From contig NZ_LT607753.1 of assembly GCF_900090295.1 (NCBI RefSeq), positions 4,154,001 through 4,218,000 of the forward strand: a stretch of DNA of 64,000 nt, written 5' to 3'. A model generated the notes under the pieces. That model was given only the letters and a program-made list of their open reading frames with translations, was not told where the DNA came from and ran no database searches. Shown here piece after piece: positions 25,586 to 33,386 of the stretch (positions are counted from its first letter, which is position 1; the number at the start of each line of letters is the position of its first letter). The position numbers and the translations under genes were made by a program. This DNA is from Micromonospora coxensis. GTDB lineage: Bacteria; Actinomycetota; Actinomycetes; Mycobacteriales; Micromonosporaceae.

Positions 25586-27013
25586 TCAGTCCGCCGCCGG
25601 ATTCGCCGTCGGGTCCGGCGCCGGTCCGCCCATCCGCCGGCGCAGCGAGGTGGTGGCCAGCGCGAGCGCCAGGACGACCAGCAGCACCGAGACCGCGATC
25701 AGGGCGACCGCGATCCGCTGCACCGAACTCATCCCGCCGGTGTCCGCGTTCCGGCCGGCCGCGGCGAGCACGCCCTGGGAGCCGGTCGGCGTCGGGGTGG
25801 TCGCCGGCGGGGTGGCCAGCGCCGCCGCCGCCACGATACGGAAGCTCATCCGCATCTGCCGGGTGCGACCGCTGCGCGGGTCCAGCTCGCCGATCACCGC
25901 GCCGGCCAGCGGCGCCTCGCGCTGGGCCTGCGGGGTGGCGACCACCGGCAACCGCAGGGTCTGCGTCCGCCCCGTCGGCAGCAGGCCCACGTCGCACCGG
26001 GTACGCGTCGGCGACACCACGGCGCAGGCCGGCGGAGGGCTCTGCACGCTGACCCCGGACGGCAGGACCACCTCGACCCGTCCGGTGGCGTCCACCTCGC
26101 CGGTGTTGCCCAGCCGGACGGCCAACTCGGTCGCGCCGCCGGTGATGTCGAAGGCGACCTCCTCGGCGTCGAGCACCATCCCGGGCACCGGCGGGCCGGG
26201 CGGGAAGAGGACCGCGAAGCCCTCGTTGTCCTCGACGGTGCCGCTGGTGCCGGGCCCGGTGGCGGTGACCCGGACCGAGCCGCTCAGCGGCATCCGCCGC
26301 CAGGCGTCGCCGGCGACCCGTACCTTGATCAGGCTGGTGAAGCGCGCACCCGGCGCCACGGTCCACTCGCCGCAGCCCCAGCTCCCGCCGCCCGCGGCGA
26401 CGCAGCCGGCCGTCCCGGCGTCGGTCAGCCCGGTGGGCAGGGTGTAGCCGAGCCGGACCCGCTCGCCGATCCGGCCGGTGTTCTCCACGGTGACCCGCAG
26501 GGTGGTCACGGTGCTCTTCGCGTTCCAGTAGGAGCGACCCAGCACCAGGTCCCGGGTGGTCACCCGGACTCCGAGCCCGTCGGCGTTCGGCTGGCTCGGG
26601 GCGGGCACGTTCGGTGGGGCCGGCTTGCCGCCGTCCGGCGGTGGCGGGGTGGTGGTCGGCGCGGCGGTCGTCGGGGCCGGGTCACCCGGCGGGGTGGTGG
26701 TGGGCGCCGTGGTGGTCGGCGCGGGCGCCGGGGTGGTCGGGTCGGGCGGCAGGGTCGGGGGCGCGGTGGTCGGCACCGGCTCGGTCGCCGTCGGCTCCAC
26801 CGGGGGCGTGGTCGTGTCGTCGGTCGGCTCACCGCCGGGGGCGGTCTCGCCGGTGCCGGGGGTGGTCCCCGTGGCCGAGGTCGGAGCCGCGGTGGCCAGC
26901 TCGGGCGCGACCGCCAGGGCCACCGCCAGGCCGGCCGCGAGCGATGCCGCGAGCAGCGATGAGGTACGCCGGGCGAGCGCCCGCCGAGGGGGGCGTACGT
27001 CCACGCGGGCCAT
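25586..27013 (-). CDS. Secreted Pro/Thr-rich protein with C-terminal membrane anchor
   Basis: The 475-residue protein has a signal peptide (about 1-43, ending ATAAP) and a Pro/Thr linker of about 100 residues (TTTPP, PAPTTTAPTT repeats). Two beta-sandwich regions of the DUF11/CARDB style follow, with phrases such as VTVENTGRIGERVRLGYTLP. A membrane helix near 440-460 (IAVALIAVSVLLVVLALALA) and a short basic tail close the protein. This is the layout of a surface-displayed protein; the function is unknown. It is not part of the kor operon because of the 292-base gap. Confidence 0.8.
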   Translation of the reverse strand: MARVDVRPPRRALARRTSSLLAASLAAGLAVALAVAPELATAAPTSATGTTPGTGETAPGGEPTDDTTTPPVEPTATEPVPTTAPPTLPPDPTTPAPAPTTTAPTTTPPGDPAPTTAAPTTTPPPPDGGKPAPPNVPAPSQPNADGLGVRVTTRDLVLGRSYWNAKSTVTTLRVTVENTGRIGERVRLGYTLPTGLTDAGTAGCVAAGGGSWGCGEWTVAPGARFTSLIKVRVAGDAWRRMPLSGSVRVTATGPGTSGTVEDNEGFAVLFPPGPPVPGMVLDAEEVAFDITGGATELAVRLGNTGEVDATGRVEVVLPSGVSVQSPPPACAVVSPTRTRCDVGLLPTGRTQTLRLPVVATPQAQREAPLAGAVIGELDPRSGRTRQMRMSFRIVAAAALATPPATTPTPTGSQGVLAAAGRNADTGGMSSVQRIAVALIAVSVLLVVLALALATTSLRRRMGGPAPDPTANPAAD

Positions 27014-27158
27014 CTGTCCTCCGTGACACTGGGTGAGGTTCCATCTTCGTTAACAGTTGCCGCGGCGCACTAGTCCCGCCGAGAAACAAGTCCGTAACGC
27101 ATTCGGTACGGCTCCTGGTCCGGCCGGCGTGGGGCGGTGCCCGGTAGGCTGACCCACC

Positions 27159-27536
27159 GTGACCGGTTACCTGGGCTCGTACGCGACGCTCGGGCTCTTG
27201 CTGCTCGCCAGCGTGCTCTTCTTCGTAACGGCGTTCTCGGCCAACCGGGTGTTACGTCCCGGCCGTACGGCTGATCCCTGGGGCAAGCGGGCCAGCTACG
27301 AGTGCGGCCTCGACCCGGTCGGCGGCGACTGGGCGCAGATGCAGATCCGCTACTACGTGTACGCGTACCTGTACGTGCTCTTCGCCGTGGAGGCGGTCTT
27401 CCTCTTCCCCTGGGCGCTGGTCTTCGACCGCCCGGGCTTCGGTGTGGTCACCGTCGTCGAGATGGGCGTCTTCGTGGCCGTGGTCGCCCTCGGCATCCTC
27501 TACGCCTGGCGGAAGAACATCCTGCGCTGGACCTGA
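27159..27536 (+). CDS. nuoA: Orphan NADH-quinone oxidoreductase subunit A
   Basis: The 125-residue protein has three membrane helices and the NuoA/ND3 loop signature YECGLDPVGGDWAQMQIRYY at residues 48-67. This loop of Complex I lies near the quinone cavity. No nuoB or other nuo gene follows; the next gene is a folP-like gene on the other strand. It is probably an extra copy (nuoA2) besides the main nuo operon, a situation known from some actinobacteria. Start GTG at 27159. Confidence 0.9.
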   Translation: MTGYLGSYATLGLLLLASVLFFVTAFSANRVLRPGRTADPWGKRASYECGLDPVGGDWAQMQIRYYVYAYLYVLFAVEAVFLFPWALVFDRPGFGVVTVVEMGVFVAVVALGILYAWRKNILRWT

Positions 27537-27554
27537 CCCGGCCGTCGCCGCCAC

Positions 27555-28424
27555 TCAGGCGAGGCCGCGGCGGGTGAGGGCCGGCGGGCGGTCGCCGCGG
27601 ATCGAGGCGACCATGTCCAGCACGCGGCGGGTCGGCAGGACCTGGTGGGCGCGGAAGACCTGGGCGCCGAGCCAGGCCGAGACGGCGGTGGCCGCCAGCG
27701 TGCCCTCCAGCCGCTCCGGCACCGGCAGGTCCAGCGTCTCGCCGATGAAGTCCTTGTTCGACAGGGCCACCAGCAGCGGCCAGCCGGTGCCGGACAGTTC
27801 GTCGAGCCGTCGGGTGATCTCCAGCGAGTGCCGGGTGTTCTTGCCGAAGTCGTGCGCCGGGTCGATCAGGATGCCGTCGGGGCGTACCCCCAGGGCCACC
27901 GCGCGCTCGGCGAGCCCGGTCACCGTGCCCACCACGTCGGTGACCACGTCGTCGAAGGCGGCCCGGTGCGGCCGGGTACGCGGCGCGAGGCCGCCGGCGT
28001 GCGAGCAGACCAGCCCGGCGCCGGTCTCCGCGGCCACCCGGGCGAGCGCCGGGTCGGCCCCGGACCAGGTGTCGTTGAGCAGGTCGGCGCCGGCCGCCAC
28101 CGCCTCCACCGCGACCTCGGCCCGCCAGGTGTCGATCGAGACGACCACCTCGGGGAAGGCGGCCCGGACGGCGGCGATGGTGTCCACCGTGCGCCGGATC
28201 TCCTCGGCGACGTCGACCTCGTCGCCCGGCCCGGCCTTCACCCCGCCGATGTCGATGATCTCCGCGCCTTCGGCGACCGCGCGTTCCACCGCGCGCAACG
28301 CGCTGTCCTGGGCGAAGGTGGCGCCCCGGTCGAAGAACGAGTCCGGCGTCCGGTTGACGATCGCCATCACCACCAGCTCGCCCGGTGCGAACGTCCGCCC
28401 ACCCAGCCGCAACGCCCCGGCCAT
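27555..28424 (-). CDS. Dihydropteroate synthase-like protein, FolP2 type
   Basis: The 289-residue protein has the DHPS TIM barrel: NRTPDSFFDRG near residue 24, IDIGG, SIDTWRAEVA and NDTWSGADP. Several active-site motifs differ from true DHPS: DGG is DRG, the NDVSGG loop is NDTWSG, and the final RVHDV is RAHQV. This pattern resembles mycobacterial FolP2, for which no DHPS activity was found. It may act on another pterin or another substrate. Convergent with nuoA, with only 18 bases between the two stop codons. Confidence 0.85.
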   Translation of the reverse strand: MAGALRLGGRTFAPGELVVMAIVNRTPDSFFDRGATFAQDSALRAVERAVAEGAEIIDIGGVKAGPGDEVDVAEEIRRTVDTIAAVRAAFPEVVVSIDTWRAEVAVEAVAAGADLLNDTWSGADPALARVAAETGAGLVCSHAGGLAPRTRPHRAAFDDVVTDVVGTVTGLAERAVALGVRPDGILIDPAHDFGKNTRHSLEITRRLDELSGTGWPLLVALSNKDFIGETLDLPVPERLEGTLAATAVSAWLGAQVFRAHQVLPTRRVLDMVASIRGDRPPALTRRGLA

Positions 28425-28498
28425 CCCCGCCTCCCGCCCTCGCCGGCCGGGTCCGCCCGGCCGCTGACGACGCTATCCGGTCGCGGGGCGGGTCACCG

Positions 28499-28576
28499 GG
28501 GGCGGGTGTCGTGCTGTCGGTCGGGTGGCGGGTCGCCGGGGCGGGTGTCGTGCTGTCGGTCGGGTGGCGGGTCGCC
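28499..28576. repeat. Two tandem copies of a 39-bp unit
   Basis: 28499-28537 and 28538-28576 are identical, and the first bases of a third copy follow. The array lies in the 311-base spacer between the folP2-like gene and the DivIVA-domain gene. No reading frame across it looks like protein. The rest of the spacer shows nothing else I can support. Confidence 0.9.
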
Positions 28577-28735
28577 GGGGCGGGCGTCGGTGGCCCGGTG
28601 CGATGGGTCATCGGGCGGGTGGGCACTGCTGCCGGGTCGCGCGGCGCGTCGTCCGGGTGGGCGTCACCAGGGGATCGGGAACCGGTGGCGTGGTTGGGGT
28701 CGCTCGGGGGCCGGTCGCCGTGCCACGATCTGTCC

Positions 28736-29446
28736 ATGGGTCAGGTTCTGCTCGTACTGGTCGTCGCGTTGACCGTGGCGGCGGTGGTGTTCGGGGTGAC
28801 GGTGCTGGTCTCCGGGCGGGATCCCGGCCTGGTCCCGGCGGAGCCGGACGGCCGCGCGGTGCCGCTGCCGGGCGCCCGGCCGCTGCGCGAGTCGGACGTC
28901 GGCGAGGTCCGCTTCGACACCGCGCTGCGCGGGTACCGGATGGCCCAGGTCGACCAGGCGATGCGCCGCGCCGCCTACGACATCGGCTACAAGACCGAGC
29001 TGATCGGCGTGCTGGAGGCCGAGGTCACCGCGCTGCGCGAGGGCCGCACCGCCGACGCGGACGCGTTGCGCCGGGCCCGCGAGGAGGCCGCCGGCGCCGC
29101 CACCGACCGGCCCACCGACCCGGCCGCCACCGACCGGCCGTCGGCCGGCACCGCCCCGGCATCGGCCGGTCACGAGCCGCCGGCCGGTGACGCGACTCCG
29201 GCCCTGCGCGATGCCGCCGCCGCGCCGGCCCCGGCCGAGGCGGCTGCCGCCACGGAATCCGACGAGACCGCCGCCACGGGATCCGACGAGACCGCCGCCA
29301 CGGGATCCGACGAGGCCGCCGCCACGGGTTCCGACGCGGCCGCCGTCGCGCGACCGGAGGCGGCCGACGCCACCCGACCCGGCCCGGCCGACCGGCGGGA
29401 CGCCGACCCGGCCGATGCCGCCAAGGTCCGCTCGGAGCCGGTGTGA
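28736..29446 (+). CDS. DivIVA-domain membrane-anchored protein
   Basis: The 236-residue protein starts with a membrane helix (LLVLVVALTVAAVVFGVTVLV, about residues 4-24). A DivIVA-type segment follows at about 60-105 (VRFDTALRGYRMAQVDQAMR, then a helical stretch through VLEAEVTALREG). DivIVA-domain proteins mark poles and division sites in actinobacteria. The last 110 residues are Ala/Pro/Asp rich and disordered, including four 8-residue repeats coded by 24-bp units. The stop overlaps the next gene's GTG by 4 bases. Confidence 0.85.
   Translation: MGQVLLVLVVALTVAAVVFGVTVLVSGRDPGLVPAEPDGRAVPLPGARPLRESDVGEVRFDTALRGYRMAQVDQAMRRAAYDIGYKTELIGVLEAEVTALREGRTADADALRRAREEAAGAATDRPTDPAATDRPSAGTAPASAGHEPPAGDATPALRDAAAAPAPAEAAAATESDETAATGSDETAATGSDEAAATGSDAAAVARPEAADATRPGPADRRDADPADAAKVRSEPV
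29251..29346. repeat. Four 24-bp tandem repeats inside the DivIVA-domain gene
   Basis: Units start at 29251, 29275, 29299 and 29323 and code for TESDETAA, TGSDETAA, TGSDEAAA and TGSDAAAV. The number of copies is likely to vary between strains because the unit keeps the frame. Confidence 0.9.
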
Positions 29447-29940
29447 CCGGCCCGGAGGGCGCGGACGGGCTGCGCGAGGCCGCCCGCAAGGGGGCCGGCG
29501 AGTTCACCGCCACGGTGATCGTGGACGCCCCCGCCGACCGGGTCTTCGCCGCGCTCACCGACTGGGAGCGGCAGTCCGACTGGATCCCGCTCACCACCGT
29601 CCGGGTGGTGGAGGGCGACGGCGGGGAGGGCAGCCTGGTCGAGGCGGTCACCACGCTCGGGCCGGCCGCGTTGCGGGACGAGATGCGGGTGGTCCGGGTG
29701 GACGCGCCGTACGAGGTCGGCGTGGTCCACTGCGGGAAGCTGCTGCGCGGGCCCGGGGTGCTGCGCTGCACCCCGCTGGCGCGCGACCGTACCCAGGTGG
29801 TCTGGCACGAGTGGTTCCACCTGCCCGGCGGGGCGGCCGGCCGGGTCGCCTGGCCGCTGCTCTGGCCCGGCTCCAAGGCCAGCCTGACCCTGGCCCTCAA
29901 GCGGTTCGCCCGGATGGTCGAGCAGGGTCGCCTGCCCTGA
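29443..29940 (+). CDS. SRPBCC family polyketide cyclase-like protein
   Basis: The 165-residue protein has the START/SRPBCC fold: VIVDAPADRVFAALTDWERQ at about residues 26-45, then SLVEAVTTLGPAALRDEMRV and VVWHEWFHLPGG. Ligand unknown. It is translationally coupled to the DivIVA-domain gene (GTGA overlap), a gene pair common in Micromonosporaceae-like genomes as far as I know. The final helix (ALKRFARMVEQGRL) is typical of the family. Confidence 0.87.
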   Translation: MTGPEGADGLREAARKGAGEFTATVIVDAPADRVFAALTDWERQSDWIPLTTVRVVEGDGGEGSLVEAVTTLGPAALRDEMRVVRVDAPYEVGVVHCGKLLRGPGVLRCTPLARDRTQVVWHEWFHLPGGAAGRVAWPLLWPGSKASLTLALKRFARMVEQGRLP

Positions 29941-29971
29941 CCCCGGTCCACCGTCGGGGCCCTGGCCTACC

Positions 29972-30580
29972 GTGTACGACGTGAGTGACCTGGTGACCGG
30001 CGCCGACGGGCTGGCCCGCTGCGCCTGGGGGTTCAGCACCCCGGACTACGCCGCCTACCACGACACCGAGTGGGGCCGGCCGCTGCGCGGCGACGACGCG
30101 CTCTACGAGCGGCTCACGTTGGAGGCGTTCCAGTCGGGCCTGTCGTGGCTGACCATCCTGCGCAAGCGGCCGGCGTTCCGGCGCGCCTTCGACGACTTCC
30201 GGATCGAGCGGGTCGCCTCGTACGGCGAGGCGGACGTGGCCCGGCTGCTCGCCGACGTGGGGATCGTCCGCAACCGGGCGAAGATCGAGGCGGCGATCGC
30301 CAACGCCCGCGCCGCGCTGGAGCTGCCGGACGGGCTCTCCGCGCTGCTCTGGTCGTACGCGCCGCCGCCCCGGGCCGCCCGGCCGCAGTCGTTCGCCGAC
30401 GTGCCCGCGCTCACCCCGGAGTCCACCGCGATGGCCAAGGGCCTCAAGAAGCGCGGCTTCCGCTTCGTCGGCCCGACCACCGCGTACGCGCTGATGCAGG
30501 CCACCGGGATGGTCGACGACCACCTGGCGGGCTGCCACGTCGCCGCTCCGGCGGCGGCGCGTGATGGGATGGGGGCATGA
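29972..30580 (+). CDS. tag: DNA-3-methyladenine glycosylase I
   Basis: The 202-residue enzyme removes 3-methyladenine from DNA. Family motifs are RCAWGFSTPDYAAYHDTEWG at about residues 16-35, LTLEAFQSGLSWLTILRKR in the middle and KRGFRFVGPTTAYALMQATG toward the end. Zinc ligands of Tag are the N-terminal Cys (Cys17) and C-terminal His residues (HLAGCH). A GTG three codons further in (29981) is an equal start candidate. The end overlaps the next ATG by 4 bases. Confidence 0.93.
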   Translation: MYDVSDLVTGADGLARCAWGFSTPDYAAYHDTEWGRPLRGDDALYERLTLEAFQSGLSWLTILRKRPAFRRAFDDFRIERVASYGEADVARLLADVGIVRNRAKIEAAIANARAALELPDGLSALLWSYAPPPRAARPQSFADVPALTPESTAMAKGLKKRGFRFVGPTTAYALMQATGMVDDHLAGCHVAAPAAARDGMGA

Positions 30581-31158
30581 CCGCAACCGACCACCGCGCC
30601 AGCCGGAGCACCGACGCGGGCGCCGGGCGGGCCGAGGGCGCCTGGGCGGTGCTCCTCCCGCCGGGGCGCCTCGACGCCGAGCGTCTCGTCCACCACGACT
30701 CGCTGGAGCTGCCCGGCTCCGCCGCCGACCCCCGGCCGCGTCCCGGCGACCCGGTGGCCGTGCTGGTGGACGCCCCGCTCCGGCTGGTGGCGCTGGGCCG
30801 GGTCACCCGATCCGGTGACGGGCTGGTGGTCGCGTACACCCGGCGGGCCTTCGACGAACCCGTCCCGGCCGAGCAGGTGACGGTCACCGGGCCGGTCGGC
30901 CCGCTCGACGTCGACGTGTTCCGGCAGCTCGTCGACCGGTTGGGGCCGCCCGCGCCGCGCCGGACCTGGCTGGTCAGCCTCGACCTGCCCATCGAGGCGG
31001 ACTCCCGGGCCGAGGCGGTCCGGCTCTTCTGGTCGTACGTGCAGGAGCTGGGCCCGGCCGAGCTGCCCGCGTTCGTGTCACCCTCCGGCGACGAGTTGGC
31101 AATGCAGGCGTTCGTGCTCGGCGCCGAGGCCAACCAGGACCCGGAGGAGGACGACTAG
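30577..31158 (+). CDS. Conserved hypothetical protein
   Basis: The 193-residue protein is coupled to tag by an ATGA overlap. It reads as a globular N-terminal half with an EVE/OB-like pattern (VAVLVDAPLRLVALGRVT, DGLVVAYTRRAFDE) and a helical C-terminal part ending in an acidic tail. I cannot name the family. The coupling suggests co-expression with tag but not necessarily a DNA repair role. Confidence 0.75.
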   Translation: MTATDHRASRSTDAGAGRAEGAWAVLLPPGRLDAERLVHHDSLELPGSAADPRPRPGDPVAVLVDAPLRLVALGRVTRSGDGLVVAYTRRAFDEPVPAEQVTVTGPVGPLDVDVFRQLVDRLGPPAPRRTWLVSLDLPIEADSRAEAVRLFWSYVQELGPAELPAFVSPSGDELAMQAFVLGAEANQDPEEDD

Positions 31159-31269
31159 CCCGCGTCAGGCCGCCGCCCGGCAGTGGGCGCACGGGGCATG
31201 GGCGCGGCCCGCACGGCGAGTGGTGCCCGGTAGGCGTCAGCCCCCGGGGCCGCGCGAGCCGCGACAGGT

Positions 31270-32061
31270 TCAGTGGCCCTCGAAGGTGGGCTTCTGCTTG
31301 TTGACGAAGGCCAGGGTGGCGGCCTTGTGGTCGGCGGTGGCCCCGCAGATCGCCTGGGCCTGCGCCTCGGCGGCCAGGGCGTCGGCCAGGGTGCCCGCGT
31401 CGGCGATGGAGAGCTGCCGCTTGATCGCCCCGTAGGCCACCGTGGGGCCGGCGGCGAGGCGGGCCGCCAGCTCCTGCGCGGTCGGCAGCACCGCCTCGTC
31501 GTCCTCGACGAGCTTGGTGAGCAGGCCCAGCCGGCAGGCCTCGTCCGCGCCCACCGGCTCGGCGAGCATCAGCAGTTCGACGGCCTTGGCGTGGCCGACC
31601 AGACGGGGCAGCGTCCAGGAGGCCCCGGTGTCGGCGGCCAGCCCCACCCCGGCGAACGCCATCAGGAACCTCGTCTTCGGCCCGCCGATCCGGAAGTCGG
31701 CGAGGAACGCCAGCGAGGCGCCGGCGCCGGCGGCCATTCCGCGTACCGCCGCCACCACCGGCTTGGGCAGGCTGGCCAGCTTCGCGGCGATCGGGTTGTA
31801 GTGCGCCCGGACGGTGTCCAGCGGGTTGGCGGTGGGGGACTGGAGGGTCTGCACGTGCTCGCGCAGGTCCTGCCCCGCGCTGAACGAGCCGCCCGCCCCG
31901 GCCAGCACCACCGCCCGGCAGGACCGGTCGGTCTCCAGCTCGGCCAGGATGTCCCGGAGCGCCTCCTTGAGCGCCACGTCGAGCGAGTTCATCGCCGTGG
32001 GGCGGTTCAGCGTCAGGGTGACCACGGCGTCGGTGCGGTCGACGAGCAGCGGCTCGGTCAC
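31270..32061 (-). CDS. Enoyl-CoA hydratase/isomerase, PaaG-like
   Basis: The 263-residue crotonase-fold protein has the oxyanion-hole segments GAGGSFSAGQDL (near residue 55-66) and GMAAGAGASLAFLADFRI (109-126). Phenylacetate pathway isomerases of the PaaG group share this pattern. It is preceded 4 bases upstream by a PaaX-type regulator gene on the same strand, which supports a link to phenylacetyl-CoA degradation. No other paa genes are present in the window. Start GTG at 32061. Confidence 0.88.
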   Translation of the reverse strand: MTEPLLVDRTDAVVTLTLNRPTAMNSLDVALKEALRDILAELETDRSCRAVVLAGAGGSFSAGQDLREHVQTLQSPTANPLDTVRAHYNPIAAKLASLPKPVVAAVRGMAAGAGASLAFLADFRIGGPKTRFLMAFAGVGLAADTGASWTLPRLVGHAKAVELLMLAEPVGADEACRLGLLTKLVEDDEAVLPTAQELAARLAAGPTVAYGAIKRQLSIADAGTLADALAAEAQAQAICGATADHKAATLAFVNKQKPTFEGH

Positions 32062-32065
32062 GTTC

Positions 32066-32884
32066 TCAACGACCCTTCTGTCGGGTGGTGCGGTTGCCGT
32101 TGTCGAGGCACTGCTCGACGTACCGGTCGGCGGCCGGCCGCAGCCGGGCCGCGTGCCGGTCGAAGAAACTGGCCGCGGCGATGCCGGGCCAGCGCTCCGG
32201 GAGCAGCGCCGGTGGCAGCTGCGGGTCCCGGAACAGGAAGGTACGCCACGCGTGCACCAGCCGGAACCGGGCCGCGTACGCCTCCTCGTCGCCGCTGCGC
32301 ACGGTCACCCCGGCCAGCAGGGGACGCTGCTCGGCGACGAAGCGCTCGTACGCGTGCCCGATCTCGGTGAGGTCCCAGGCCCGCCGGACCACCCCCATCG
32401 CGCCCGGCGTGCCGGCGGCGTGCGCGGCGGTGAACCGCTCGTAGCGCACCCCGGCCTCCTCCAGCAGCAGGTCCACGTCCTCGCTCGCCCGGGTGGCGAC
32501 CCAGGTGTGCTCGTCCAGGGTGCCGTAGCCCAGGAAGCTCAGGTTGGCGGCCAGCCGCTGCCGGTCCCGCCGGGCCGTCGGGGTCTCCAGGACCAGCAGG
32601 TCGAACCGGCCGTCCCAGGTGACCCGGCCGGTGCGGTAGATCCGGGCGGCCGCCTCGTCGAGTCGTCGGGCGGCCTTCGGTGTGATCGAATATCCCGGCC
32701 CGGAGGCCAGGCGGAGCGGATCGAGCCAACCCTGGCGGACCATCCGGGAGACCGCGGTGCGCACGGCCGGGGGTGCGATCCCCAGCGGCGCGAGCAGCTT
32801 GACCAGGGCGGCGACCGGTGCACGGCCACCCCTCGGCCGGAGGTAGTCGCCGTACAGGTCGAAGAGTGCCGACCGTGCCTGCAT
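32066..32884 (-). CDS. PaaX family transcriptional regulator
   Basis: The 272-residue protein has the N-terminal winged HTH of PaaX (SALFDLYGDYLRPRGGRAPV, LAPLGIAPPAVRTAVSRMV, RQGWL), a central ferredoxin-like domain and a C-terminal domain (HAWRTFLFRDPQLPPALLPE followed by RWPG). PaaX represses phenylacetate genes and is released by phenylacetyl-CoA. It forms a two-gene unit with the downstream enoyl-CoA hydratase gene. ATG at 32882-32884. Confidence 0.92.
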   Translation of the reverse strand: MQARSALFDLYGDYLRPRGGRAPVAALVKLLAPLGIAPPAVRTAVSRMVRQGWLDPLRLASGPGYSITPKAARRLDEAAARIYRTGRVTWDGRFDLLVLETPTARRDRQRLAANLSFLGYGTLDEHTWVATRASEDVDLLLEEAGVRYERFTAAHAAGTPGAMGVVRRAWDLTEIGHAYERFVAEQRPLLAGVTVRSGDEEAYAARFRLVHAWRTFLFRDPQLPPALLPERWPGIAAASFFDRHAARLRPAADRYVEQCLDNGNRTTRQKGR

Positions 32885-33074
32885 GACCGCACATTGTGAC
32901 AGGCCTATCCAAGATAAGCTAGGTGCTGTTACATCAATGCTGCTTCGGTTTGGGTCCGGCGGTGTTCATCAGGGAAAATCGTTGGTCGACACCCCCGCGT
33001 ACGTTGCGGGTGGTCATGACGAAGTGGCTGTGGGGCAACCCACCGACCCTGGTGTAGGTCTGAGGGGAGACAAC

Positions 33075-33242
33075 ATGGCGGCGATGAAGCCGCGGACGGG
33101 CGACGGTCCGCTGGAAGTCACCAAGGAGGGCCGGGGCATCGTCATGCGAGTCCCGCTGGAGGGCGGTGGCCGGCTCGTCGTCGAGATGACTCCCGACGAG
33201 GCCAACGCGCTCGGTGACGCGCTGAAGGCGGCCGCCGGCTGA
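33075..33242 (+). CDS. DUF3117 small conserved protein
   Basis: The 55-residue protein (MAAMKPRTGDGPLEVTKEGR, ending MTPDEANALGDALKAAAG) is a nearly invariant small protein of actinobacteria, DUF3117, with unknown function. The start has GAGGGGAGA upstream. A strong terminator follows, and the spacer to the divergent paaX gene is 190 bases, so it is expressed as a single gene. Confidence 0.95.
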   Translation: MAAMKPRTGDGPLEVTKEGRGIVMRVPLEGGGRLVVEMTPDEANALGDALKAAAG

Positions 33243-33286
33243 TCGAACGACAATCCGCGCGACGGCGCGCGGACGGTTCGTCGTGT

Positions 33287-33319
33287 CCCTGAGCCACCGG
33301 CGACGCCGGTGGCTCAGGG
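33287..33319 (+). terminator. Perfect 15-bp hairpin terminator
   Basis: CCCTGAGCCACCGGC at 33287-33301 pairs exactly with 33305-33319 around the loop GAC and is followed by TCTTC. It ends the DUF3117 transcript. Confidence 0.93.
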
Positions 33320-33386
33320 TCTTCAGACCACTCACGCGGGTGTCCAGGCCCCCGCGCCACGATCATTCCCGGAGGTACGGTCCAGC

